A DNA stretch of 27,460 bases. Origin: a virus. The position numbers were made by a program, and so were the translations under genes. Each line of letters starts with the position of its first letter. The first letter of the stretch is position 1. The notes below the pieces were generated by a model. It did not search any database and was not told where the DNA came from. It was given only the letters and a program-made list of their open reading frames with translations. Shown one piece after another: positions 7,540-16,688 of this stretch. The DNA lies in the IMG/VR virus record IMGVR_UViG_3300030390_001071, positions 1 through 27,460 of that record; one strand, written 5' to 3'.

Positions 7540-8301
7540 CTATTTTGCTATACTTCTTAAACTTTCCATCACCGAGTCAATTGATGGTTCTTTTCCGTTA
7601 GGATTCAATTTACACCTGAAACTTTTTACACATCCAATTCTGGTGTCCTGAAACGATAATTCAAATGTTCTATTGGCTCCTTGATATATACATCCAACTT
7701 TGTTTTTGTATATCTTTTGTTTTTTTAATCTGCATACTGTTAGAACTGGTGGCTTAATTATACCTTGGTTAATTTTTTGTTGTCTGGTCAGAGATTTACT
7801 TTTATATGTATAGCCATCTGCATGTGATCGATTAGAAAATATACTGGCAAGAAGTAATAAAGCTCCACCCACAACTAGACCAAGAAACAACCAAGCAATA
7901 CCCTCACCAATCTGTCTTCTCATTTGTTGTTGTTTATAAATTGTTTGTTGACGCTGTTTTCTAATCTGACCTTCCATTTGTAGAAGCTCATCATAAGCTT
8001 GTGGCCCATGAGTTAAATTTAAGAACATTTTTAGCTCATAACGCTGTTCTTCTAATTTCTTTTTTGCAGCATATGCAGCCATCGCCGCCTCCTCAATGGA
8101 ACCTGCACTAAACAATTTACCAAACAGAGGAGGATTCTTAGCTTGCTTGTCGGCATTATCAACATCTGACACAGCTCCCATCCAACGCCCAATATCTCCC
8201 GACATTTGTTCAATGTCACGACCTACGGCAAATCCTTGCTTGATTGCACTAAAAGCTTTTGATGCTACGCCAACGGCTAATGATATAGTTACTGGATCCA
8301 T
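7540..8301 (-). CDS. Membrane-anchored protein with coiled coil and Cys-containing C-terminal domain
   Basis: 253 residues. Residues 1-65 (MDPVTISLAVGVASKAFSAI, DIEQMSGDIGRWMGAVSDVD) are followed by a helical, Gln-rich coiled coil (about 70-130), one strong transmembrane segment (about 133-155, IAWLFLGLVVGGALLLLASI) and a basic C-terminal domain with four cysteines that would lie across the membrane. The N-terminus resembles proteins I recall from pelagic phages between portal and lysis genes. A spanin-like or injection-related role is possible. No catalytic motif is seen. Confidence 0.65.
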   Translation of the reverse strand: MDPVTISLAVGVASKAFSAIKQGFAVGRDIEQMSGDIGRWMGAVSDVDNADKQAKNPPLFGKLFSAGSIEEAAMAAYAAKKKLEEQRYELKMFLNLTHGPQAYDELLQMEGQIRKQRQQTIYKQQQMRRQIGEGIAWLFLGLVVGGALLLLASIFSNRSHADGYTYKSKSLTRQQKINQGIIKPPVLTVCRLKKQKIYKNKVGCIYQGANRTFELSFQDTRIGCVKSFRCKLNPNGKEPSIDSVMESLRSIAK

Positions 8302-8320
8302 AACCAGATTATATCATAGG

Positions 8321-10714
8321 TTACTTACCTTTCAAAGATGCCGCGGTATTAATACGATAGATGTTCACATCGTTTCGATCTTCGGCAATACTCTCTTGTA
8401 GAGTTTGTCTTTGTTGAGCTAACTCATAAGCTTGTTGTAATTTAGCTTGATCAACAGCAAAATCCATTTGATCATTCATTGTTTTACGTTGTAGCTCGAC
8501 AGTATCGTTTTCTAGTTCTTTCTTTCTAATATCCACCAATGGATCTTCTGGTGTTGGCGGTGCTAGAGCTGGCATTAACTCATTTAGAATCTCACCAACT
8601 TGTTGAGCGATTGCCGCTTCAACGGCTGCAGGATCGATAGGTGGAACTTGTTGCCCAGCCATTTGAGCTTCTTGCATCGCTTTTTGAAAGTATGTTGTTA
8701 CTTGATCACGAGCCATCATACCCACATGTTCTTGTACATGTGCTTGTAACATGATGTAACCTTGTGGATTTGCTTGTGATGTTTGACTAGATAACATGGA
8801 TATATGTGCTCTAACATGAGCTTCATGATCTTGCTCTGGAAACACTTGTAATGGCATGTTTTTCATGGCATTACCGTTCTCGGTTGCGGGATCAATCGGT
8901 TTAGGTTCGGGCTTCGGTGGTAAAATAGCCTCAATATTCTTAATATCCAAGGCATCATACATCCGTCTGTACGCTTCATTTACATCATGTATCTGTGGAG
9001 CGGCTTGAGCCAGCTGTAATTGTGTTTGAGCCAGTGATAATCGTTGTGCCATAGAGAAAATGTTAGGATCTGACACCGGAAGTATGTCCACACGACCATC
9101 AAAGTCGGATTGCATGGTCTCTGGGGGCACATTTCCAACAAAATAAGGATATGGAACTGGATTTTCGGCAAAAATCTCTGCTAACATACGGAATTCTTGC
9201 TTTTGAGCGTAATGTAAACGCTTATGTATGGAAGATATGATCTTAGAGCCTTGTTCTATCAATGCAACAGTCGTTCCAACGGGTGCTTGTGAGTTCATAT
9301 CAGCTACTTTTGCATCAGCTACTTGTGCAAAACGTCTACCAGAGTCTACAACCACACCTAATAGGTTTGCTAGTGTGGCAGACGGCTCTTTGTATGGCAG
9401 TGGGATGATTGAGTTTTTAAGATCTCCGCCTGGGACATCGATATCTCTGAACTCGCCAGGATTAAGAGGCTCGTCATCATTACGAATACGAACACCCCTC
9501 GATTTAAAACCTGCTGGAAGATTTGATAAAGTACCTGCATCTATTAACTGCCTTAATATAGAAGTTGCTGCACGAGATAATCCTCCGATTGTGTGCAATA
9601 ATCCGAGACCATAAAACCCAAATCCTGGTAAGAACTTGAAGTGAGCAAAGTAGTGTCTCTTTCTCTTTAATGGGTCTTGTTCTCTATAGTTTCTAGAAAT
9701 CGAAAGCACTTTTCCAGAACCTTGATCAAGGGTAACAATATAAGGTAGCATAATGCCCGAAGAATTCCCCTCCATATCCTTGTCTTCAAAACCTTCAAGA
9801 TCCAAGTCCATGTGGCATTCCAACAAGGTATAAGTGTCATCAGAATGGTTTGGACGTAGTCCCAACAACTCATCAGCACGCTCTTGGATAGCTCCTTCGT
9901 CTTCACCATCATTTGTTTCAGATAGTTCAACATCTCTGTATACTCCTGCTATTTGTAGTTTGCGAATATCATTATAGGTCATTCTAACTACATGTGTAAC
10001 CCTTTCTGCTGTTCTTAAATCAGAAGCTGAATACGGTACAACCATATCTTCTGCTGGAACAAACTTAGAAACGGCTCTCTGTTTGGTTTCATCAAAATAA
10101 ATCTTTTTAAAGGTAGAACCCGTCAACGGCAAATAAAATAACATTTGATCTGTGTCTGGATCATATTCTTCCATGATTTCAGTAATCTGATAATTCATGA
10201 AATCTTCTACACGCTGTGCTTGTGCTTCAGTTTCTTGTGTTGGAGTTCCGAGAACTTGAGTTTTTACAGGTCCGCCACTTGGTAACATCTCTTTATAACT
10301 TTGTGCTTGAAACTGTGTTACGGCTTCTGACAGTAGAGGATGTGTTACACCACTTGATCCTAAGAAAGGCTCACTTCTATCTTCATAATTTATACCAAGA
10401 AGTCCTAATCCTTTGGATATAGTTTCTTCCCAATCTTCTCTAGACTCTAAGTCTTCACGAACTTTAGCTTGTATATCAGATGATAGTTCTCCAAGAATAT
10501 CATCGTCAAGAACCTCTGCGAGATTGGCATCATGTCTATATTCTTCTGTTTCAACTTCTACTGCCTCTTCATCTGCTAGTTCTATACCTTCTGGTAATAC
10601 GTCTTGAGTGTCATCTAGTTCAATGGCTAAACTATCTTCTTCGGGCATCATCTGACCCCCTGATCCCATTGACTCTTCTACCATACCTGCTATTTGTCTT
10701 GGTTCTATTGCCAT
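8321..10714 (-). CDS. Portal protein
   Basis: 797 residues, the size range of podovirus portals. After an acidic N-terminus (about residues 15-75) comes the portal core: GLGLLGINYEDRSEPFLGSS, a helical segment, FYLPLTGSTFKKIYFDETKQ, VPAEDMVVPYSASDLRTAER and FLPGFGFYGLGLLHTIGGLS. The C-terminal 200 residues are Gln/Ala-rich helices, as in the P22-type barrel. It forms the dodecameric DNA channel at the head vertex and docks the terminase. Its ATG overlaps the stop of the 1605-codon gene (TAATG). Confidence 0.9.
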   Translation of the reverse strand: MAIEPRQIAGMVEESMGSGGQMMPEEDSLAIELDDTQDVLPEGIELADEEAVEVETEEYRHDANLAEVLDDDILGELSSDIQAKVREDLESREDWEETISKGLGLLGINYEDRSEPFLGSSGVTHPLLSEAVTQFQAQSYKEMLPSGGPVKTQVLGTPTQETEAQAQRVEDFMNYQITEIMEEYDPDTDQMLFYLPLTGSTFKKIYFDETKQRAVSKFVPAEDMVVPYSASDLRTAERVTHVVRMTYNDIRKLQIAGVYRDVELSETNDGEDEGAIQERADELLGLRPNHSDDTYTLLECHMDLDLEGFEDKDMEGNSSGIMLPYIVTLDQGSGKVLSISRNYREQDPLKRKRHYFAHFKFLPGFGFYGLGLLHTIGGLSRAATSILRQLIDAGTLSNLPAGFKSRGVRIRNDDEPLNPGEFRDIDVPGGDLKNSIIPLPYKEPSATLANLLGVVVDSGRRFAQVADAKVADMNSQAPVGTTVALIEQGSKIISSIHKRLHYAQKQEFRMLAEIFAENPVPYPYFVGNVPPETMQSDFDGRVDILPVSDPNIFSMAQRLSLAQTQLQLAQAAPQIHDVNEAYRRMYDALDIKNIEAILPPKPEPKPIDPATENGNAMKNMPLQVFPEQDHEAHVRAHISMLSSQTSQANPQGYIMLQAHVQEHVGMMARDQVTTYFQKAMQEAQMAGQQVPPIDPAAVEAAIAQQVGEILNELMPALAPPTPEDPLVDIRKKELENDTVELQRKTMNDQMDFAVDQAKLQQAYELAQQRQTLQESIAEDRNDVNIYRINTAASLKGK

Positions 10715-13700
10715 TAACTTACCTTTCTAAACTTCTCAAATATACCACCTTTTTTATATTGAGCAATTGCTTTACCTTTGAAGTCTTTATTAAATATTAA
10801 TTTAGTAACGGGTCTCTTTGAAGGATACACCTTACCAGACTTTCCTTTGTATTCCATAGGATGATCATATATAACAGTTGCCCCCGTTTCTTTAGCTATT
10901 TCATCCAATACTTTTTTAGGTATTGCTTCATATTTATTTAAACCAAAAGTTTCTGCTGTTCCACCTCGATCTCCAGGAACCTCATACATATCTAATCTAT
11001 GAGGTATTATAATTCCATCTAAACCTTTTTCTCCTGTTTCAGGATTAGGCATATCATTCATAGCATAATGTATTAAATTTCTATAGCTAAATCTGTCTGC
11101 TGAAGAGCTTTCTCCGAAAGCGGGTGTTCTAAAATTAATATCGCCAGAATTTATAGCTTTAATTAAATCTTTAACTTGTTGTGGGTCTACACCACTAAGA
11201 TCCGCCGACATTAAAGAAAGTCTTCTTGCTAATTCTTTACCATCGGGATCGAATCCTTCAAATGCTTTTTTTGATTCTTCTACTTCTTGTCTTAATTTAG
11301 CTAACTTTCTAGCCGATTCAAACTGATCTTTTTTTATAGACTGCATACTAAGACCATCAGTGTTTTTTTGTAATGTTTTTTGTGCCGCTAGTTGTTCAAA
11401 AACATTAGGGTTAAAGTTTGAAATTGCTGAAAAGCTATCAACATCAGAAGGAAGATTAAGCTCACTTGGATTTATCATATTTAAATTAATAGTTTTTGCT
11501 ATATTAGTTCTTATAGAATTTAATCTATCTTCTCTATTAGTAAATGGAGTATTTCCTGCATCACCCATATCTACAAGGGAACCCCCACTCGCACCAAAAT
11601 CCACTGTTTCTGGTGCAAATACTGGAACAAAACCTAACTCTTTTGTATATTTATCCATTAATTTTTTGTGTGTTCGTTCTGCTGTATCTTTAGCTTTGTT
11701 TGAAAGCATATCTCTCATTAGCTCTGCATTTAAAACGAAATCGGGATCTTGACTGTCCGAAAATTGTATTTGATCTAGCTCGTTCTTATGTTTTCTTCTA
11801 ACTTCATTAGCCGTTTTTCTTGCTATAATATTAGCTGCTTGCCTATTCAAAACTTCTTTTGTAATTATATTTTGTACCATACGATAAATTTCAGAAGGTT
11901 TTATATTTCTACTTAAAGCAGTTAAAATAAAACTATCTATGTTTTGAGTACGCTCTGCGAAATCTTGTGCTTCTGATGCAGTTGCTTTATCATCAATTCC
12001 AGGTTTTATTGATTTTCTTCTGTGCCATGTGGTGTTGTTATCTTTTCCAGCGTCTTGAAAATCTGCGGTTTGTACCATTTCTGCTATTGTGAATTTAGTT
12101 GATCTATCACTAAAACCTTTTGCTCTTATTTCGTTGGCAAGAATATCTAATGAGACTTGAAAATCGTTTCTTTTATTACTGTCTGTTGGATAGTACTTTC
12201 CATTGTGACTTGCTTTATTTATCAAAATAGTATCGGGTCCATACATCATATGATTACTTAAAAACAGTGGATGAGGTTGAGAACCAAAGACGGGTTCGTC
12301 TGGCTCTGGATTTCTTGAGTCAGGATCCACCTGAAGTTCTTGTCCATAGTAAGTATGAATCGGTTCCTCACCTTGAAGACCACCAGCATCTCGTACTAAT
12401 TGATTTTCAGCATATCCCGGCATAAAAGAAGGCACACCATCTAAAAAGGTATACACAGGATTAAATTTCTTTTGTTGACTTGTTTTATCATACCTATTTC
12501 CATCGCTGGAATCTTTTTTTATAGATAGAATACTTTGGTTTAATGCTTTTCTGTTTTTTAACATTTCATTATATTTAGAAATATCTCCTCCAGAAGATAG
12601 CTCGGCTTCATAGAAATCATTTTTAAGATTTCTAATGGCTCTTAAATATTCACTCTCTTTAATTTTATCAAAACGAGAGTCTAGAGCCTCTATTAATTGT
12701 GGCTCATTTTTCAAAAGGTATTCGTTTATCTCTTTTTCAGTAGGCTCATTATTAGTAGTGTCATCAAATAAAAACTCACCTCTTTCAGCTCTTATTGCTT
12801 CTCTTGCTCTTGATTTAGCATTTCGCAAGAACTCTGGATCTCCAGAAAAGCCGTCATCATCTAAACCTTTTTCTTGTTCAATATTCCGTTGAATTTTATT
12901 ATTTGTGTTTTTAAAAAACTTAGGTAAGAATTCTTTTGTAAACTCGTACTCTTGTTCTTCTAATCCTTCAATTCTATCTTGAACAAATTCTAAATTTTGT
13001 AATTCTTTCTCGGCTTTTTGATGTCCATTATAGTTAACTACTTCTACATCTTCTTCATAAGATTTTTTAGATAAAGCTTCTTTAAGTGATTTCTTGTCTT
13101 CTTCATAAGTAATAAGAGAGTCCTCTGGCTTTGAGTCAATCGTAGCACCTTTTGCCTCATCAAGAGTTCTCATGTCACTAGGTGTTAATGTTCTTCTATT
13201 TCCACTAGATGTGTCAAAAGACCACGCTCCTGGCTCTGGTAAAGCCTTATCTAGTTCTTTTTCGTACACTCTTTGATTATCACCTTGTGTTTCAGAAGCT
13301 TGTGCATAGAATTTACCATCTATTGCATCTTTAATAACTCCTCCTCTAGTATGACTTTGTGCCGTAGGCTCACCTTTTTTAGGATCTATTACTGGTTCTC
13401 CCGTTTCATCACCATCAACTTGAATAGATTCAGTCTCGTAATACTTATGATTCGGTACTCCTTCCGTTTTTCGGTCAAGCACTTGTCCAAATGGATCATC
13501 GTAGCCTAATCGTTGTGCTAAAGAGTTAAGCTCTGCTACTGTGCTAGGCTCATTTTTCAAAAGCCATGCATCAATCTCATCATTAGTGGGATTATCATTA
13601 GTAGAGTCATCAGACTCTATTGCTTGTCTTGCTCTTGTTATAGAATCTGTGTTTTTTCTTTGAAATTCTTCATCTTGCTTTTTAGTTGGGAAAGGAAACT

Positions 13701-15531
13701 TAGTACGTCCTAAAAGCATTCTTTGATTTGGTGTATATTGAACAATACCGAAGTCATCATAGCTAGTATCAAACTTAAGATCAGGTGTATTTGGAGCTCC
13801 AATAGTTGTATAGCCCTCAACCAGTTGTTCAATTCTTTGTAAATATTCTAAACTACCACCACCAAATGTTCCATGAGCGTTTGCTCCTTCACTACCTAAA
13901 AGAAGTCTTGTTTTTATTTCTGGTCTATATGCTTTATATTCACCTAATAGTTCGTCTTTAGAAATTTTATTATCTAAATTTTTAAATAGAAAATCTTCTA
14001 ATCCAGATTGATATAAGTCTCCACCTTTATTTGAAGACGGAGTGGAGCTAGACACAAACTCAGGTTTTGCATTACCTTGGTCGTCCATGACAAAATTTCC
14101 AGGTACTTTTACTTGTTTATTAAATGTAAATGTTGGAGCAGGACCTTTAATTGTAACTGGTTTGGCTTCATTATCTAGTACAGGAATAGTTTCAACTAAA
14201 TCGGCGGGTGGGACTTCTCCTGCTTTTTTGGCTGCTATAAATCTGTCTTTGTCTTCTTTTGAAAGACCTTTTTTCATTGCAGATTTGACACGAGGAATAC
14301 CCGTATCAACATTTCTTACTTCAGTTATCGATCCTATGTAGTCTCTTTTCTTTTCATTCGATGGCATTTTATTATCTTGCTCTCCAAGAACACCTAACTC
14401 TTGAAGAACTTGTCTACCCGTCAAACCTTCTGCATCAAACGGAAGTTGTTGTAGTCTTAAAGCTAATCTTGAAAAGTGTCTGCCACCATCAGTCATGGCT
14501 ATGTTGTCATCGGGATCTCTTGTTAGCTTATCTGCATTCTCTGCCATAATTGGATCTACTGGAGTACCCCCTCCAGTTTCATCTCCAGCTTTCTCACTCA
14601 TTAATATTTCAGCACTTGTCTTTGGTACGTCTGGTATTAAAGACATCTGTGCTCGGTCTGGACTAAGTTGTGCTCCTGCCATAGCCATCTGTGGAGTAAG
14701 ACCCCCAGGCCCAGGTCCCGACATAATATCTTGTATTTGATTCACAACTCCAGGACCTTGACGCAATGCTTCAATGCCCGTTGTCGTGCCACCACCCATT
14801 GTGCCACCTAAAAGAGTTCCTTCTAAAATTCTATCGGCAACCTCAAGTCCAGTATATTCACCACCAGTTATACCAGTGGCTCCCATAACAACTCCCTCTT
14901 GTACACCTTCTGTTGCACCCTCAAAAGCTATCGACTTACCAATTCGTTTTCCTATTTCTTTAGCTGCATCTGTTTTACCTTCTGCACCTAAAGCTTTGAT
15001 CAACTGCTTTCCTGTCATGGATAGTAGTTCATCTTTTGGAATCACTTTTCCAGCACCAAATCTATCTAAGATACCAATAATGGTTCCTGCACCGATGGCG
15101 ACTGCTTCGTTGTAGTCACCCGTTTTCTGTTCCATTTCCTCGGCAGTTTCACCAGTGCCCATGATGCCCGAACCAACGAGTGTCGCTCCACCGATCAAGG
15201 CTGCAACGGGCACACTAAACGGAGCCGTTAAAGCAGACGCTAATCCACCAACTAAAGCTGCACCACCACTTGCTACGTTCTCACCAGTTTTTTCTAGTAA
15301 CCAACCAATACCATCATCTAACCCGCCTTGGTTATAGGCTTCACGAAGCCCGACTGTATATTGTGGTTTGTATTGTCCAAGACGTATATCCTCGTCTTGT
15401 TGTTTGACTATTTCTTGTCCGTAGTTGAAAATAGATTCAATACCAGCGGCACGACCAATAACCTCGACCCCTTTACCAAACATACGTTGAGCTTGGTCAA
15501 TACTATATTCAACAGCGTTATCTCTAGCCAT
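10714..15531 (-). CDS. Giant 1605-residue polyvalent virion-type protein
   Basis: Encoded between small basic proteins and portal. Residues about 80-260 are Gly/Ala-rich and partly hydrophobic (GGAALVGGLASALTAPFSVP, AVAIGAGTIIGILDRFGAG), suitable for membrane insertion during DNA delivery. Two segments (about 629-670 and 905-952) are internal duplicates. The stretch around residues 727-755 (HTRGGVIKDAIDGKFY, ETQGDNQ) and a later GQELQVDPDS resemble EEIQSD-type motifs of large polyvalent proteins. Near the C-terminus come LDGIIIPHRLDMYEVPGDRG and a KKGGIFEKFRKVS ending. I infer an internal ejection protein carrying effector-like domains. No lysozyme or transglycosylase motif was found by eye. 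Confidence 0.65.
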   Translation of the reverse strand: MARDNAVEYSIDQAQRMFGKGVEVIGRAAGIESIFNYGQEIVKQQDEDIRLGQYKPQYTVGLREAYNQGGLDDGIGWLLEKTGENVASGGAALVGGLASALTAPFSVPVAALIGGATLVGSGIMGTGETAEEMEQKTGDYNEAVAIGAGTIIGILDRFGAGKVIPKDELLSMTGKQLIKALGAEGKTDAAKEIGKRIGKSIAFEGATEGVQEGVVMGATGITGGEYTGLEVADRILEGTLLGGTMGGGTTTGIEALRQGPGVVNQIQDIMSGPGPGGLTPQMAMAGAQLSPDRAQMSLIPDVPKTSAEILMSEKAGDETGGGTPVDPIMAENADKLTRDPDDNIAMTDGGRHFSRLALRLQQLPFDAEGLTGRQVLQELGVLGEQDNKMPSNEKKRDYIGSITEVRNVDTGIPRVKSAMKKGLSKEDKDRFIAAKKAGEVPPADLVETIPVLDNEAKPVTIKGPAPTFTFNKQVKVPGNFVMDDQGNAKPEFVSSSTPSSNKGGDLYQSGLEDFLFKNLDNKISKDELLGEYKAYRPEIKTRLLLGSEGANAHGTFGGGSLEYLQRIEQLVEGYTTIGAPNTPDLKFDTSYDDFGIVQYTPNQRMLLGRTKFPFPTKKQDEEFQRKNTDSITRARQAIESDDSTNDNPTNDEIDAWLLKNEPSTVAELNSLAQRLGYDDPFGQVLDRKTEGVPNHKYYETESIQVDGDETGEPVIDPKKGEPTAQSHTRGGVIKDAIDGKFYAQASETQGDNQRVYEKELDKALPEPGAWSFDTSSGNRRTLTPSDMRTLDEAKGATIDSKPEDSLITYEEDKKSLKEALSKKSYEEDVEVVNYNGHQKAEKELQNLEFVQDRIEGLEEQEYEFTKEFLPKFFKNTNNKIQRNIEQEKGLDDDGFSGDPEFLRNAKSRAREAIRAERGEFLFDDTTNNEPTEKEINEYLLKNEPQLIEALDSRFDKIKESEYLRAIRNLKNDFYEAELSSGGDISKYNEMLKNRKALNQSILSIKKDSSDGNRYDKTSQQKKFNPVYTFLDGVPSFMPGYAENQLVRDAGGLQGEEPIHTYYGQELQVDPDSRNPEPDEPVFGSQPHPLFLSNHMMYGPDTILINKASHNGKYYPTDSNKRNDFQVSLDILANEIRAKGFSDRSTKFTIAEMVQTADFQDAGKDNNTTWHRRKSIKPGIDDKATASEAQDFAERTQNIDSFILTALSRNIKPSEIYRMVQNIITKEVLNRQAANIIARKTANEVRRKHKNELDQIQFSDSQDPDFVLNAELMRDMLSNKAKDTAERTHKKLMDKYTKELGFVPVFAPETVDFGASGGSLVDMGDAGNTPFTNREDRLNSIRTNIAKTINLNMINPSELNLPSDVDSFSAISNFNPNVFEQLAAQKTLQKNTDGLSMQSIKKDQFESARKLAKLRQEVEESKKAFEGFDPDGKELARRLSLMSADLSGVDPQQVKDLIKAINSGDINFRTPAFGESSSADRFSYRNLIHYAMNDMPNPETGEKGLDGIIIPHRLDMYEVPGDRGGTAETFGLNKYEAIPKKVLDEIAKETGATVIYDHPMEYKGKSGKVYPSKRPVTKLIFNKDFKGKAIAQYKKGGIFEKFRKVS
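12701..12830. repeat. Internal duplication, copy B, in the giant gene
   Basis: Encodes about residues 905-950 of the giant protein (AREAI, TNNEPTEKEINEYLLKNEP). It begins with GGCTCATTTTTCAAAAG (plus strand), identical to 13547-13563. Boundaries are approximate. Confidence 0.7.
13547..13670. repeat. Internal duplication, copy A, in the giant gene
   Basis: Encodes about residues 629-668 (ARQAI, TNDNPTNDEIDAWLLKNEP). It shares a 17-base identical start and scattered identity with 12701-12830. The repeated unit ends in a small helix with an invariant LLKNEP. Confidence 0.7.
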
Positions 15532-15770
15532 TAAGTAATCCTTGTTGTTCTCTTTTTTTCTGGAAGCATTCTATCTGAAAATTTATTAGTAATAGTATAA
15601 CCGCCTAAATTTCTTTTCTTACCTTTATTAGCACCTTCTTGAATCTGAAGAAGAAGGTCCACGCCAAACGGATCTAATTGCTTTATCTCTTCTTTCGATA
15701 AATACTTATCTAATTTATGTTTACCAGTAAAATTGACTACTTTACCTTTAGGTTTCTTTTTGCCAGCCAT
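15531..15770 (-). CDS. Small basic hypothetical protein
   Basis: 79 residues: MAGKKKPKGKVVNFTGKHKL then DKYLSKEEIKQLDPFGVDLL and a basic tail. Both ends join their neighbours through TAATG, so it sits inside a coupled set between terL and the giant gene. The N-terminus is Lys-rich; the centre looks like one amphipathic helix pair. The function is unknown; a nucleic-acid-binding packaging accessory is one possibility. Confidence 0.6.
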   Translation of the reverse strand: MAGKKKPKGKVVNFTGKHKLDKYLSKEEIKQLDPFGVDLLLQIQEGANKGKKRNLGGYTITNKFSDRMLPEKKRTTRIT

Positions 15771-16309
15771 TAGTAAGTTCCTTTAAACATTCCACCACGG
15801 TTCTTCATAACACCACCCATGTTCATACGTTTTAACACATTTTTTCTAGGACCAGTAAATTCTCCACCTAGTTTTGGACCACCCTTGGTTTTCTTTACAT
15901 TGGATTCTTCTTGTTTCTTTTTAAAATCAGCATCGTCTTTTGCTTGAGTTTTCTTAATTCTTTCTATTCTCTGAAGATCTGTTTCTCTTTCTTTCTTTAC
16001 AGATGACGGTGCATTTTTTCTAGTAATATTACCGATACCCGGTATTTTATCTTTGATCGTTCCTTCTCTTATCTTTCGTGTTTCTTTTTCTTTTTTATCC
16101 GCTTCAGATTTTTTCATAGGAGGACCAGGATTTTTTCTATCCTCTTTTTCAATTAAATCTTGTATACGGCTTAGCTCTCTTTCACTCTTTGCTCTCAAGA
16201 AATTTTTTTGTTTTGTTGTCAAATTCTTTGGAGAATTCTTTTTAGCTTTCTGTTGTGCTTTTTTTACAGCAATAAATTCAGCTTGTAATCTTTTTCTATC
16301 ATCTGACAT
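15770..16309 (-). CDS. Basic coiled-coil protein with RGGMFKGTY tail
   Basis: 179 residues, about one third Lys/Arg, with heptad-like helices (DRKRLQAEFIAVKKAQQKAK, ERELSRIQDLIEKEDRK) and little hydrophobic core. It ends MNMGGVMKNRGGMFKGTY, almost the same as the protein encoded just upstream, and the DNA for this tail is nearly identical (15771-15829 versus 16310-16366). Start and stop overlap the neighbours by TAATG. It is probably a disordered or helical nucleic-acid-associated virion or packaging protein, by composition only. Confidence 0.6.
   Translation of the reverse strand: MSDDRKRLQAEFIAVKKAQQKAKKNSPKNLTTKQKNFLRAKSERELSRIQDLIEKEDRKNPGPPMKKSEADKKEKETRKIREGTIKDKIPGIGNITRKNAPSSVKKERETDLQRIERIKKTQAKDDADFKKKQEESNVKKTKGGPKLGGEFTGPRKNVLKRMNMGGVMKNRGGMFKGTY
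15771..15829. repeat. Repeat encoding shared C-terminal tail, copy 1
   Basis: Plus-strand bases starting TAGTAAGTTCCTTTAAA, then a CATTCCACCACG and CACCACCCATGTTCAT core. This matches 16310-16366 with few differences, including the stop codon and the overlapping start of the next gene. Confidence 0.8.
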
Positions 16310-16674
16310 TAGTAAGTTCCTTTAAATGTTCCACCACGAGCTTTCATAACACCACCCATGTTCATTTTCTTTGTTGCTTTCTTCAAAGCAAGTTGAGCTT
16401 TTTTCTTTTTTTTAAGTTTTGTAGAAACATCTTTTACTTGACCATCACCGTACATAGCATTTGTTTTAGGCTTCGGTGTCTTTGGGTTGTCTACCGATTT
16501 AAAGATAGCATCTTTAGCAGAGGCAGGCATATAACTGTACTGTTGAGTATTTCTTCCAGTTCTTAAATTACCTTCTATGTTTGAGCCTTGACCCTTAACA
16601 TTTTTTTGTTGTTTCTTATTTTTCTGTTTTTCTTTTTTAGTTAAAGGTCCTTCGTTTCCTGTGGATAATCCCAT
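16309..16674 (-). CDS. Basic protein with RGGTFKGTY tail
   Basis: 121 residues: MGLSTGNEGPLTKKEKQKNK, Lys/Gln-rich and probably disordered, then YSYMPASAKDAIFKSVDNPK, a second Lys cluster and the C-terminal MNMGGVMKARGGTFKGTY shared with its downstream neighbour. It begins 15 bases after the terL stop. A role around terminase and portal, or as an internal virion protein, is inferred from position. No known domain is visible. Confidence 0.6.
   Translation of the reverse strand: MGLSTGNEGPLTKKEKQKNKKQQKNVKGQGSNIEGNLRTGRNTQQYSYMPASAKDAIFKSVDNPKTPKPKTNAMYGDGQVKDVSTKLKKKKKAQLALKKATKKMNMGGVMKARGGTFKGTY
16310..16366. repeat. Repeat encoding shared C-terminal tail, copy 2
   Basis: Second copy of the block at 15771-15829. 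It encodes the identical MNMGGVMK core and the RGGxFKGTY end. The high DNA identity suggests recent duplication or gene conversion. Confidence 0.8.
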
Positions 16675-16688
16675 AATCGTCTCCTTAT

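Noticed and set aside
11360-15534. Several plus-strand frames opposite the giant gene
   Set aside because: No ribosome sites or domains; typical antisense shadows of a long coding region.
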